Positions 1 to 9,917 of a stretch of 64,000 bases of DNA are shown here, one piece after another. The first letter of the stretch is position 1. The number at the start of each line of letters is the position of its first letter. A program made the translations under genes and the position numbers. Origin of the DNA: Streptomyces alboniger (lineage in GTDB: Bacteria > Actinomycetota > Actinomycetes > Streptomycetales > Streptomycetaceae); the NCBI RefSeq assembly GCF_008704395.1, contig NZ_CP023695.1, forward strand, positions 682,001-746,000, in the 5' to 3' direction. Below the pieces are notes generated by a model. The model was not told where the DNA came from, searched no databases, and worked only from the letters and a program-made list of their open reading frames with translations.

Positions 1-484
1 CGTCGGCGATGTCCTGGCGGCTGAGCAGCCCGGCGCACTCCTGCCACCACAGTGAAAGGAGCACCCGGTGTTCCGGGTCGAGCCAACGGCTCGCTTCGGC
101 CGCCTGTGCGCGCTCGTCCGACATGCGCAGCCGCAGGATCGTCGTGTCCTCCAGAGGGGCGGCGGCGTCCGGTACCGGGAGTGCCTCGTCGATGAGCGTG
201 GTCCGGTCGGCGAGTGCCCGCTGCCGCTGCCAGTACGTATTGACCTGCCGGAGCGTGATCGACACCAGCCACGAACGGAAGCTCTCCGGGGCCCGCAGGG
301 CGGGCAGGTCGCGTACCGCGCGCAGCAGCGTCTCCTGGACCACGTCGTCCACGTCGGCATGGCCGCTCAGCGCCCGTCCGACGATGTTGTACACCAACGG
401 CAGATATGCGGCAACGAGCTCCTCCCGCGCCCGCTCGTCACCGCGCTGCGCCGCGACGACCAGCCTCACGTGGTCCGCGTCCAT
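1..484 (-). CDS. ECF-family RNA polymerase sigma factor (3' end outside window)
   Basis: The minus strand from an ATG at 484 reads open to the window edge for 161 residues, so the gene is cut at its C-terminus. A purine-rich AGAGGGGA lies about 9 nt before the ATG. Residues about 10-80 look like sigma70 region 2: a hydrophobic YLPLVYNIVGRAL helix followed by DVDDVVQETLLRAVRDL, the usual ECF region 2.2-2.4 pattern, then FRSWLVSI and an aromatic/basic stretch. The region around residues 140-160 (CAGLLSRQDIAD) resembles the start of region 4. The role would be recruitment of RNA polymerase to a small regulon in answer to an extracytoplasmic signal. No anti-sigma gene is visible because the downstream side lies outside the window. 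The ECF subgroup cannot be assigned from this fragment. Confidence 0.8.
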   Translation of the reverse strand, partial: MDADHVRLVVAAQRGDERAREELVAAYLPLVYNIVGRALSGHADVDDVVQETLLRAVRDLPALRAPESFRSWLVSITLRQVNTYWQRQRALADRTTLIDEALPVPDAAAPLEDTTILRLRMSDERAQAAEASRWLDPEHRVLLSLWWQECAGLLSRQDIAD

Positions 485-618
485 GAGCCCAGTCCCCTCT
501 CTTCGGGGAAGTGATCCGCCGAGTACGGCGCCACACCCTAACCGTGTGGACCACGACGTCATCCCCCAGGGGTGACGATCATGCCAACCTGCACAACGTG
601 CGCAACGTGCCACCACGC

Positions 619-2595
619 TCAGTGGGACCGCGTCCGCCAGGCCCGGGCGAAGAGTTCGGGCAGGGGGCCGGCGACGGGCCGGGAGTAGACCTTGCGCCCG
701 ATGACCCGGACCCCGAGCAGCTCGGCCTTCCAGGTCTCCATCGGAGGGTAGAACTTGTCCCCGCCCGCCCAGTCGCCGGGCAGGAAGACCCCCCGCCCGG
801 CCCGGGCCCTGCGGTCGGTGACCGCTAGACCGGCCTCGACGAGTGCGGCCGCAACAGCCTTGTGGTGCGCGGCAGTCCACCGGTTGAAGCGGCGGATACG
901 GCGGTCGGTGGGCACGGGCAGAGAGAGCAGTTGCAGATACAAGGTGGCCGCGTCCGTATCCAGACCGGTGGTGGCGACCGCCTCCTCGACCACCTCTGGT
1001 GCGGACAGCCGCGGATCGGACTCGTAGCCGCCCGGCGGCAGAGCCCCCTCGGTTATGCGCTGCACGATCCGCTCGAACTCGGGACCGCGCAGTCGGCGGA
1101 CCAGCGCCAGATGCGAGTCCTCCACGTCGACCACGGCCTCCAGTCGCCGCGAGCGCTCGTCGGCCCCGTAGCGACCGGGCCGGAAGTACACGCCGGGCGC
1201 CTCGCGCTCACCGCGCCGGTCGAACCCTGCCTCGGACACGACGACCAGGCCGTCGTCCAGCGTGGGATGGGCAAGCGGCTCGGCGGCGTCCAAGTAGGGC
1301 AGGGCGCCGGGGAAGTCCGGCAGCAGGCTCGCCACGGTGCGGCCGCGCAGGCTGCGGCCCCGGGCGGAGAGCAGCAACTCCGGGTGGGCCAGGCGCTCCC
1401 GCAGCAGCCGTACGGTCTCGGGGACGCCCCGGCGTACGGGGTCTCCTTCGGGAAGCTCGGCGTACACCCAGTCGACGGCGTCGCAGACCACGGCGAGCAG
1501 CTCTCTGAAACGGAAACCCTCGTCGCCCTCCCAGCCGCCGCCGCTGATGCTGTTCACCCGCAGCCTGGTGTCGGCGTCGCGGGTCAGCCGCGGCTCGCGC
1601 GCGGGATCGGCGAACACGGCGCACACGTCTGCCGGGGCCATCCGAACGTCACTGTGCTCGGCGGCGACGGCGAGCGTAGACTCGGGCACGGCGGGGCGTA
1701 CGCCCTGCTGCCTGCGCCAGGCCTCGGCGATCCGCTCGGCGAGCGCCAGCTGCCCGCCCTCCAGCCACAGCTGCTCGGGGTCTGCGGGCAGCACGTCGGC
1801 CAGCAGGTCGAGGCGCTCGGCCACCCCTAGGGTCGCCAACTCCCGCTCACCGGCCTCGACTTCGGACTGCTTGAGTCCCATCACCTTGCGTGCCTCGGCA
1901 TCGAGGCCCCGGTACCCGTACTTCACATCGGGTATTCCGGCGAGCAGCAGCGCGGCACCGGCCCGGCTCAGCCCGGTCCGCTCGGCGAGAACCGCGGCCG
2001 CCGCCCGATCCCAGGGGGCGGGGCCCTTCTGCCGTACGAGGTGTATGAGGCGCCGAAGTCGGTCAGGTGTGTCCCAACCGGCCGCGGGCACCGGCTCGGT
2101 GGCCGTGATCCGACCTGGTGCCGGCGGCGTGGCGGTGCCGGTGCGCAACTCGACGAAGCGCTGCCCGTCCCGGCCGGTGCCGAGCCCGTGCAGAGCGACC
2201 ACCGCACCGTCGTCGGTCCGAGCGGCATGCGTGTCCTTGTCGACGAGTTCGAGGACGCCCGTACGCATCCGGGTGCGAGCCTCCGGGTCGGCAAAGGGGG
2301 TTTCTGCCCACACCTCCAGCATCGCCAGCTGGACTGCGCGCAGATGGTCCTGCACGTGGAAGCAGCTCGCCCGCAGGGCCACGGCGCCGCACCGGCCGAT
2401 GAACCGGTACCAGTTCCAGCCCCGGTATCGCGCGGGCGCCTCCTCGGCGCCCCCGGTCAAGTAGTCGCCGACCTCGGTGACCACGGTGAGCGTGCCGGGC
2501 CCCCAGTATCCGGAACCTTCGATGAAACCGTTGAGGGCCTGGGCGATCCACTTCTCGTCGAAGGGCTGTGCGGGGCGTATCGGGGTGCGGGGCAT
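619..2595 (-). CDS. Large hypothetical protein (658 aa), function unknown
   Basis: This uninterrupted 658-residue frame has typical actinobacterial codon use and starts at an ATG preceded by a weak GCAGGAT element. No enzyme motif, signal peptide or membrane segment is evident. The protein is mostly polar and helical, with an N-terminal WNWYRF segment, a central ALLLAGIPDVKYGYRG stretch and a conserved-looking C-terminus rich in aromatic and basic residues (RRFNRWTAAHHKAVAAAL and FLPGDWAGGDKFYPPMETWK). The C-terminal style recalls long actinobacterial proteins loosely annotated as DNA-binding that sit beside MoxR ATPase/SWIM-type gene sets. Those neighbours are not visible here, so that is only a weak analogy. 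The gene diverges from the acetyltransferase at 2770, leaving a 174-bp intergenic region. Confidence 0.6.
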   Translation of the reverse strand: MPRTPIRPAQPFDEKWIAQALNGFIEGSGYWGPGTLTVVTEVGDYLTGGAEEAPARYRGWNWYRFIGRCGAVALRASCFHVQDHLRAVQLAMLEVWAETPFADPEARTRMRTGVLELVDKDTHAARTDDGAVVALHGLGTGRDGQRFVELRTGTATPPAPGRITATEPVPAAGWDTPDRLRRLIHLVRQKGPAPWDRAAAAVLAERTGLSRAGAALLLAGIPDVKYGYRGLDAEARKVMGLKQSEVEAGERELATLGVAERLDLLADVLPADPEQLWLEGGQLALAERIAEAWRRQQGVRPAVPESTLAVAAEHSDVRMAPADVCAVFADPAREPRLTRDADTRLRVNSISGGGWEGDEGFRFRELLAVVCDAVDWVYAELPEGDPVRRGVPETVRLLRERLAHPELLLSARGRSLRGRTVASLLPDFPGALPYLDAAEPLAHPTLDDGLVVVSEAGFDRRGEREAPGVYFRPGRYGADERSRRLEAVVDVEDSHLALVRRLRGPEFERIVQRITEGALPPGGYESDPRLSAPEVVEEAVATTGLDTDAATLYLQLLSLPVPTDRRIRRFNRWTAAHHKAVAAALVEAGLAVTDRRARAGRGVFLPGDWAGGDKFYPPMETWKAELLGVRVIGRKVYSRPVAGPLPELFARAWRTRSH

Positions 2596-2679
2596 GCGGC
2601 CATCCTGCCGGATCGCGCGCCTGCCTTTCGCCGGTGCCCGGGTACGCGCTTCATCACCTTGGAAACCCGGTGTTCCGTC

Positions 2680-2748
2680 GGGGGGGGGCGCACACCCGCG
2701 ACCGCGTCAACTCGGGCTGTTCCATATATTCGTTTGCCGTAGGCGAAC
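2680..2748 (+). promoter_or_regulatory. Candidate promoter/operator of the GNAT gene, with upstream G9 tract
   Basis: The divergent intergenic region is locally A+T rich. TATATT at 2725-2730 could be a -10 box about 40 nt before the ATG at 2770. An imperfect dyad GTTTGCC-GTA-GGCGAAC (2732-2738 and 2742-2748, one mismatch) could be an operator. A run of nine G lies at 2680-2688. These are sequence observations only; no -35 box is convincing. Confidence 0.35.
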
Positions 2749-2769
2749 CAAGTCGGATAAGAAGCCCCC

Positions 2770-3312
2770 ATGCTAAAGGGCAGCAAGATCGGGCTGAGGG
2801 CCCGGCACGAGGACGACATCCCCACTCTTCGGACCGAGCTCTACGATGACGTGGTCGGCTCGGCGCGGGCCGAGGCCGGGCCGTGGCGTCCGATATCGCC
2901 CGGTTCGAAGGACCCGCGGCTGGTGGTGGACGACACGGCGCAGGGCAGCGTCGCGTTCTCCGTCGTGGAGCTGGACGGAGGCTCCCTGGTCGGCACCGCC
3001 TCCCTGTGGGGCATCGACAACCACCACCGGTCTGCCCACATCGGACTCGGGATGCTACCGGCGGCGCGCGGCAAGGGTTACGGCACGGACGTGGTCGCGA
3101 CACTCTGCCACTACGGTTTCGTGGTCCGCGGCCTACAGCGGCTGCAGATCGAGACCCTGGCGGACAACCACGCCATGCTGCGCGCCGCCGAAAACAACGG
3201 CTTCATCCGCGAGGGCGTACTGCGCTCCTCGGCGTGGGTGCTGGGCGAGTTCCTGGACGAGGTACTCCTCGGGCTCCTCGTCCAGGAGTGGAAAGCGAAC
3301 TCGCAGGGCTGA
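2770..3312 (+). CDS. GNAT family N-acetyltransferase (RimJ/RimL-like)
   Basis: This 180-residue protein has the acetyl-CoA fold signature LPAARGKGYGTDVVATL, whose RGKGYG loop (around residues 100-105) binds the pyrophosphate of acetyl-CoA. It is followed by the C-terminal pattern LQRLQIETLADNHAMLRAAENNGFIREG, typical of RimJ/RimL and ribosomal-protein or antibiotic N-acetyltransferases. The N-terminus (LKGSKIGLRARHEDDIPTLRTELYDD) is the usual first strand and helix, so the ATG at 2770 gives a full-length protein. It is transcribed alone, divergently from the unknown gene at 619-2595. The acceptor substrate cannot be read from sequence, and nothing nearby ties it to the NRPS locus. Confidence 0.85.
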   Translation: MLKGSKIGLRARHEDDIPTLRTELYDDVVGSARAEAGPWRPISPGSKDPRLVVDDTAQGSVAFSVVELDGGSLVGTASLWGIDNHHRSAHIGLGMLPAARGKGYGTDVVATLCHYGFVVRGLQRLQIETLADNHAMLRAAENNGFIREGVLRSSAWVLGEFLDEVLLGLLVQEWKANSQG

Positions 3313-5190
<1,878 letters not shown>

Positions 5191-5196
5191 GGGCCG

Positions 5197-5658
5197 TCAC
5201 GACCGGGTCTGGTTGCCGAGTTCCGCGAGGCGGGAGAGCGCGGGGAGCGCCTCGGTGATCGCCCGCTGGTCCTCGGGCGCCAGTTGGGCGACGAGGGGGA
5301 CCAGGCGGCGGATCCGGTCCTCCAGACGGGACGCGCCGACCTGCCGCCCGGCGTCGGTGATGTGGACCAGGACGGCGCGCCCGTCCGTCGGGTCGGGGCG
5401 GCGTTCCACGAGGCCGTCGTGCTCCAGGCGCGTAATGAGCTGGGTGACTCCTGGCTGGCTGATCTGCTCGGTCTCGGCGAGCTTCGTGAGCCGGGTGGGC
5501 CCCCGGGAGGTCAGGGTGTCCAGCACGGACAGAGTGGTGAACGACAGTGTCTGCAAGGCGGGCAGGCGAATGTAGAAGCGGTTGAAGTTCTCGATCGCCG
5601 AGATCAGGGAGCTCACGTCCAGGTGGTCCCGTGGACTGTTGGTCTGCGAAGTGGTCAC
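5197..5658 (-). CDS. MarR-family transcriptional regulator
   Basis: The preferred start is the GTG at 5658, giving 153 residues that begin VTTSQTNSPRDHLDVSSLISAIENF. A longer in-frame extension to 5796 is unlikely because it would run through the A+T-rich promoter region. The winged helix is clear: LSFTTLSVLDTLTSRGPTRLTKLAETEQISQPGVTQLITRLEHDGLVERRPDPTDGRAVLVHITDAG contains the recognition helix (SQPGVTQLITRLEHDGLV) and the wing DPTDGRAV, preceded and followed by dimerisation helices. MarR proteins are ligand- or redox-responsive dimers that usually repress adjacent genes. It is tail-to-tail with gap, so they do not share a promoter, but both promoter regions carry similar A+T-rich half-sites. 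Confidence 0.93.
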   Translation of the reverse strand: MTTSQTNSPRDHLDVSSLISAIENFNRFYIRLPALQTLSFTTLSVLDTLTSRGPTRLTKLAETEQISQPGVTQLITRLEHDGLVERRPDPTDGRAVLVHITDAGRQVGASRLEDRIRRLVPLVAQLAPEDQRAITEALPALSRLAELGNQTRS

Positions 5659-5678
5659 CCCAGAAAAATAGCGCACAC

Positions 5679-5689
5679 ACTTATATAGT
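5679..5689 (-). promoter_or_regulatory. Candidate marR promoter/operator
   Basis: The minus strand reads ACTATATAAGT here, about 20-30 nt before the GTG start of marR. TATATAAG could serve as -10, and the ACT...AGT ends form an imperfect dyad that could be an autoregulatory site. Its half-site resembles the dyad upstream of gap at 4073-4086. Confidence 0.35.
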
Positions 5690-5850
5690 CTCGTGATGCA
5701 TTGATGGGGCACCTCGCCGGGGGCGTGCGCGGTCTGCGTCAGCTTTCCATGGCCCCATGGCGGTTCGGTCAGCGGGCGGGAAGCGAAGCTCGCCATCGAT
5801 GGACACCCGCATCCAACCCACCTCCTCGCACCGCCGGTTCAACTCCGCCC

Positions 5851-6273
5851 TCAGCCATTCACCAGGTCGTGGTATCCAGCCGCCAGTCCGCCGCCCGCCG
5901 CCTCGGCCAGCTGGGCCACGACCGGGTGGACCAGCAGTGCGGCCACGCTGCCTGCCAGCGCCGGGAGGTTGGTGGCGAACCAGCGCCGGACATAGGCCAT
6001 CGTCGTCAGGTCCGTCTGGGGGGTGGTGACGGCCTCCTCCAACTCGTCCAGAAGCTCCGCCGCGCGGTCGGTGGCCGGGTCCTCCGGGGGAATCTCCGCT
6101 CGCACGGAGGTGAAGGCGTCGTGCAGAGCGGCCAGTTGGGCCTCGGTCACGGTGGCCGTCGCCTTGGCGGCGCCGTCTCCGGCGCCGACGACGTGGTTGC
6201 CGTCCCCGACCACTGCTTGACCGGAGATGTCGCGGGCTCGAAGGGAGCGGGCCTCTGTTGGCTTGTCGGACAT
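5851..6273 (-). CDS. Small RHIM-like-motif protein, putative effector partner of the adjacent STAND NTPase
   Basis: This 140-residue protein has a good start (AAGGAGA a few nt before the ATG). Residues 13-29 carry ARDISGQAVVGDGNHVV, almost the same as residues 7-22 of the NTPase encoded just upstream (ARDISGQLVVGDHNDV). After a short Gly/Ala linker comes an amphipathic, acidic helical region (residues 42-88), then a C-terminal segment with a hydrophobic stretch LPALAGSVAALLVHPVVAQLAEAAGGGLAAG (about 103-133) that could enter a membrane. The gap to the NTPase gene is 86 bp on the same strand, so an operon is likely. Matching short motifs at the ends of an NLR-like receptor and a small partner are the hallmark of bacterial amyloid-signalling (BASS/RHIM-like) pairs, known from comparative work. 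An effector role is inference. Confidence 0.7.
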   Translation of the reverse strand: MSDKPTEARSLRARDISGQAVVGDGNHVVGAGDGAAKATATVTEAQLAALHDAFTSVRAEIPPEDPATDRAAELLDELEEAVTTPQTDLTTMAYVRRWFATNLPALAGSVAALLVHPVVAQLAEAAGGGLAAGYHDLVNG

Positions 6274-6359
6274 GGTGTCTCCTTGGTGTCGTGCGGAAGC
6301 CGGTCAGGCGGTCAGCCGGTCCGGGGGGCAAGCTGGTCCGGGGGCAGAGCGGCAGGGAG

Positions 6360-8510
6360 TCAGGCGGTGGGATTCACTGTTGTTTCCGACGGTGACTCTT
6401 GCGTGTAGGCGTGAATGTCCATGCCGATCGAGTCGCCATCATGGGTCACGTCCAGTTGAGCCGTGTAGGAGCCTGGGGCCTGCGGGCGGAACGTGACGAT
6501 CATGGTGCAGCGGAACTGTCGGTCGCCGGTGGGTGAACACCCTCGGTGCTCCAAGGTGAAGGAGGCCGGCTGGGTTTCCGGTGTGACGGAGAAGGTGACG
6601 CTTTCGTCGCTGTCGCAGTCGTAGCCGTCGTACAAGAGTGTGCGACTGTCCTCGCTCCCCACGGGCATGGGTTGGAAGTTCGTCGAGCTGACTCCCACCA
6701 GAACGCAATTGGGCGGCTGTCGGCTCTCGGGTTTCGAGGGGGCGGGGCGGGACGGCTTGTCCGGCTGGTCGTCGCCGGGCGGCCGGGGATCGTCGCGCCG
6801 CTCGTCCTCCCGCTGGGTCGGCTTCCCGGAAGTCCTGCCCGCTCCCGGGCGCGAGGGTTCGAACGTACCGGGACGCTCCGGTGTGACGGTGGCGCCGGGA
6901 GCGGAATGAGGCGTGGCTGCGGGGCGCGCGGCGGGCGTGCTGTCGCCGCCCGACATGAGCAATCCCGCCAGCAGGCCCCCGGCTCCCAGAACCAGTACCC
7001 CGATCCCGGCCGCCAGCGGACCGCTCAGCCCTCCGTCGGAGCCGACAAACGGGCCTGTCCCGTCCTGCTGGGCGCCCTCTGCCGACGATCGGTCCGTACC
7101 GCTGATGCCCTGACCGGCTCCCACTCCGACAGCCGCCGAAGCCACCGACGCGGCCGCACTCACCAGGCCGAGCGCCTTGCGCCGTACGTCCTCCTCCCGC
7201 GCGAAGTACGTGACGTCCTCGGTGGCATCGAGCCTGACAGCGGCCGCTCCGCCGAGCGCCAGCACCTCTTTCCACGCACCCCAGCACAGGCTGCGGGCCA
7301 GTACAGGAGCGGCAGCCCGCGCCAAGTCCCGTACGGCCGTGTCATCGCCCTGTCGTGCGGCCTCCACGAGAGCGCGCCGGAGCAGTCCCGATCCGGCGGC
7401 GACCTCGCCCCGGCCGGGGCGTTGACCGATCCAGGTGGCGAGGTCGGGGGTGGCGTCGGCCGCCGCCCGCAGGGTGCCGGCCCTTTCGGTGGTCAGGACG
7501 GCGAGTCGTCCCCGGGCTCGGTAGCCGCCGCTCTCATGGGTGACCAGGCGCAAGTGTTGAAGTTCCGCTAACGCCCCCGGCACCGGAGTACCCGCACCCA
7601 CTGCTCCGAGAAGGGCCACGGGGACGGGAAGAGGCTGGAAGGCGCACAGAGCACCGAGCAGCTGGGCTGCTCCCTGCCCGAGCCGTCCGGCGAGCCCCGA
7701 GGCCACCGCGGTCTCGTCCGCGGTGAAGGCCTCAGCGGTGCTGCCTCCGGTCTCCAGCAGAGCCGCTGACGCGACCAGGGCGCGCGGATGACCGTGCACC
7801 TCGGCGGCGAAGCGGGCTGCCTCTCGTGACTCCGCGTCGCTGAGGGGCCGGCCCAGTTCCCGTTCGAGCAGGGCGAGCGACGCGCTCGCCGACAGTCCGC
7901 CGAGCTGACAGGTGCGGGTGGCGGAGCCCGTTTCCGTCGGGCCGTGCTCGGCGGAGGCGACCAGTACGTCGCAGCCGGGCAGTGTGTCCCGCAGCACGGC
8001 GAGCCCGTCGGAGGCGGGGTCCGCGAAGTCGTCGATGACCACCAGTGCCTCCATGGGGGCCATGAGCCGCTTCAGCCGTGCCGAGCCCGGTTTGTAGTCC
8101 TCGGTGTCGTAACAGGCCTGGAAGATCTGCTGGAGGATGTCCTCCGTGTCCAGGCCGCCGGCCTGGATGAAGATCACCGAGCCGTCCGGTCCGCGGTCCG
8201 CGGCGACGCGGCTCAGCAGGGCCGTCCTGCCGCTGCCCGGCGGGCCGTGCAGCCGGACGGCGTATCCCTCGGCGAGCCGGTCGTCGACGCGGGCGAGTTC
8301 CTCGTCGCGCCCGAGCAGCACGGGGGCCCGCGGGGGCCGGACCCAGTCCGCCGGCCGTGGGCGGCGCTGGACGCGTGGTGGCCCCTCGGCGCTCGGCGCC
8401 ACGGATGAGCCGTGGTCGAACACCACGATGTGGTTCACGACGTTGACGTCGTTGTGGTCGCCGACGACCAACTGCCCGCTGATGTCCCGCGCTTGGACGC
8501 TCGTACCCAA
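6360..8510 (-). CDS. Membrane-anchored STAND/NB-ARC-like NTPase with N-terminal RHIM-like motif and extracytoplasmic C-terminal domain
   Basis: The 716-residue frame starts at TTG (8510), needed to include the N-terminal motif; no closer GTG or ATG does so. In order: the RHIM-like motif (7-22); linker; P-loop GPPGSGRT (89-96); Walker B ALVVIDDF (155-162); an NB-ARC-like GHPRAL element (240-245); a winged-helix-like region (about 283-345); a helical region to about 470; one transmembrane segment (about 499-520, LAAGIGVLVLGAGGLLAGLLM); a Pro/Ser-rich linker (525-620); and a C-terminal beta-rich, cysteine-containing domain (about 622-716). The family uses ATP-driven oligomerisation to nucleate signalling. 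The single membrane span puts the motif and NTPase in the cytoplasm and the C-terminal domain outside. The next gene encodes a protein with the same motif. The ligand and the output are unknown. Confidence 0.75.
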   Translation of the reverse strand: MGTSVQARDISGQLVVGDHNDVNVVNHIVVFDHGSSVAPSAEGPPRVQRRPRPADWVRPPRAPVLLGRDEELARVDDRLAEGYAVRLHGPPGSGRTALLSRVAADRGPDGSVIFIQAGGLDTEDILQQIFQACYDTEDYKPGSARLKRLMAPMEALVVIDDFADPASDGLAVLRDTLPGCDVLVASAEHGPTETGSATRTCQLGGLSASASLALLERELGRPLSDAESREAARFAAEVHGHPRALVASAALLETGGSTAEAFTADETAVASGLAGRLGQGAAQLLGALCAFQPLPVPVALLGAVGAGTPVPGALAELQHLRLVTHESGGYRARGRLAVLTTERAGTLRAAADATPDLATWIGQRPGRGEVAAGSGLLRRALVEAARQGDDTAVRDLARAAAPVLARSLCWGAWKEVLALGGAAAVRLDATEDVTYFAREEDVRRKALGLVSAAASVASAAVGVGAGQGISGTDRSSAEGAQQDGTGPFVGSDGGLSGPLAAGIGVLVLGAGGLLAGLLMSGGDSTPAARPAATPHSAPGATVTPERPGTFEPSRPGAGRTSGKPTQREDERRDDPRPPGDDQPDKPSRPAPSKPESRQPPNCVLVGVSSTNFQPMPVGSEDSRTLLYDGYDCDSDESVTFSVTPETQPASFTLEHRGCSPTGDRQFRCTMIVTFRPQAPGSYTAQLDVTHDGDSIGMDIHAYTQESPSETTVNPTA

Positions 8511-8669
8511 CTGCCGCCCCGTCCCCCCGAATCAGCCCCTGGGACAGCAGTACAACAGGCCGTGATGCCCGTAAACCCCGTGGCATGACTTGGAGGTCTA
8601 TTGCTTGCTTTACTACTTCTTCTAGCTGAAGTTGACCGCTTTGTGCGGGCGGGATCGTGAGCGAAGCCC
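8511..8669. promoter_or_regulatory. Intergenic region holding the STAND operon promoter
   Basis: This 159-bp gap separates the MFS stop from the STAND start; both genes are on the minus strand. It contains the most A+T-rich stretch of the neighbourhood (8600-8633), with a short dyad ACTTC-N8-GAAGT (8615-8619 and 8628-8632). A promoter for the STAND/RHIM-like pair is likely here, separating it transcriptionally from the NRPS operon. No clear terminator hairpin for the NRPS operon was found. Confidence 0.3.
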
Positions 8670-9917
8670 TTAGCCGGACATGCCGCGGATGCCCTTGCTG
8701 CGCGTGGCCGTCACCGCCGCGACGGTCACCAGGGCGGGGAAGACCAGCATGGCCGGTGTCGGGCTGAAACGGGCCAGGAGGGCGCCGGCCAGGGCGGGGG
8801 CGAGCGCGGCGGCGGACCCCGCCGCGAGCAGCACGCAACTCACCACGCGGCCTTGCAGGCGGTCCGGTGTGACTGCGGCCTGGTGGGCGAAGAGCGCCGC
8901 GTTCGCCGTGGGCCCGAGGAAGACTGCGGCGGCGAGCGGTATGGCGGCCAGCACACTGCCCGCCAGCAGCGTGCTCACCGCCATCAGTACGGCCGTCGTC
9001 CAGCACAGCAACCGCATCAGGAGGGGCAGCCGCAACCGCCGCTGGAGCGCGGGGGCCACGAGTGCGCCGAGGAAGCCGCCCAACGCGAAGATCGTGCCGG
9101 CGAGACCCACCAGGGCCGGGGGGACGCCCGCGTCGAGCAGGGCGAGCGTCATGGCGAAGATCATGCCGGTGAAGGCCATGTTCAAGGGTGCGGCGATCAC
9201 CAGCAGGGCGCGCAGAAAGGGATGTCCCAGGAGGAAGCGCAGGCCCTGCGCCGCGGAGGCGGCGGCGGTCTTGGCCGCTTCCCGCCGGACCTCCTGGAGT
9301 GGCCGCCGGATACAGGCGACGGCCACGAGGGAGAGCAGGTGGCTCAGCGCGTTGCCGAGGAAGGGCAGGGCGCGACCGAGCCCGAACAGCAGGCCGCCCA
9401 ACGGCGGACCGGTCAGCGAGACGGCGTACGCGCGGGCCTCGTTGCGGGCGACGGCCGCGGTGAGCTGGTCGGGGCGGACCAGGTTGCGCACCGAGGCGTG
9501 CTCGGCGGTGCTGAAGACGGCCGTGGCGGCGGCACCGGCGATCACCACCGCGACGATCACCGGCAGGCTCGCGACGCCCGCCGCCACCGCCCAGCCGAGC
9601 AGCGCGTACCCGGCGAGCCGCAGCACATCGCAGATGATCATCAGGCGGCGCCGGTCGAGGCGGTCGGCGAGGACACCGGCCGGCAGCCGGCACACCAGGG
9701 TGGTGACGAGTCCGGCGGTGCCGACGAGCCCGGCCTGTGCGGGGGACCCGGTCTGCTGGAGCACGAGCAGCGGCAGTGCCAGTTCCAGCATGGCGCCGCC
9801 GAGATCGGACAGGCACTGCCCGCTCCACAGCAGGTTGAAGTCGCGGTTGCGCCACAGCCCCGGCGACCGGTCGCCGTCCGTCTCGGCACTGCCCTCGCCG
9901 ACGGACGGCCGGTTCAC
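8670..9917 (-). CDS. MFS transporter, probable peptide exporter of the NRPS locus
   Basis: This 415-residue protein has about twelve hydrophobic segments. After the first two helices it has the major-facilitator loop motif GVLADRLDRRR (about residues 81-91), and the N-terminal FNLLWSGQCLSDLGGAMLELALPLLVLQQTGS pattern is typical of DHA3-like drug exporters. It is the last gene of the biosynthetic unit. Its ATG overlaps the stop of the upstream acetyltransferase gene by four bases (ATGA), indicating translational coupling. Proton-driven export of the peptide product, and hence self-resistance, is the likely role by context; substrate cannot be read from sequence. No ABC exporter is present in the locus. 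Confidence 0.88.
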   Translation of the reverse strand: MNRPSVGEGSAETDGDRSPGLWRNRDFNLLWSGQCLSDLGGAMLELALPLLVLQQTGSPAQAGLVGTAGLVTTLVCRLPAGVLADRLDRRRLMIICDVLRLAGYALLGWAVAAGVASLPVIVAVVIAGAAATAVFSTAEHASVRNLVRPDQLTAAVARNEARAYAVSLTGPPLGGLLFGLGRALPFLGNALSHLLSLVAVACIRRPLQEVRREAAKTAAASAAQGLRFLLGHPFLRALLVIAAPLNMAFTGMIFAMTLALLDAGVPPALVGLAGTIFALGGFLGALVAPALQRRLRLPLLMRLLCWTTAVLMAVSTLLAGSVLAAIPLAAAVFLGPTANAALFAHQAAVTPDRLQGRVVSCVLLAAGSAAALAPALAGALLARFSPTPAMLVFPALVTVAAVTATRSKGIRGMSG

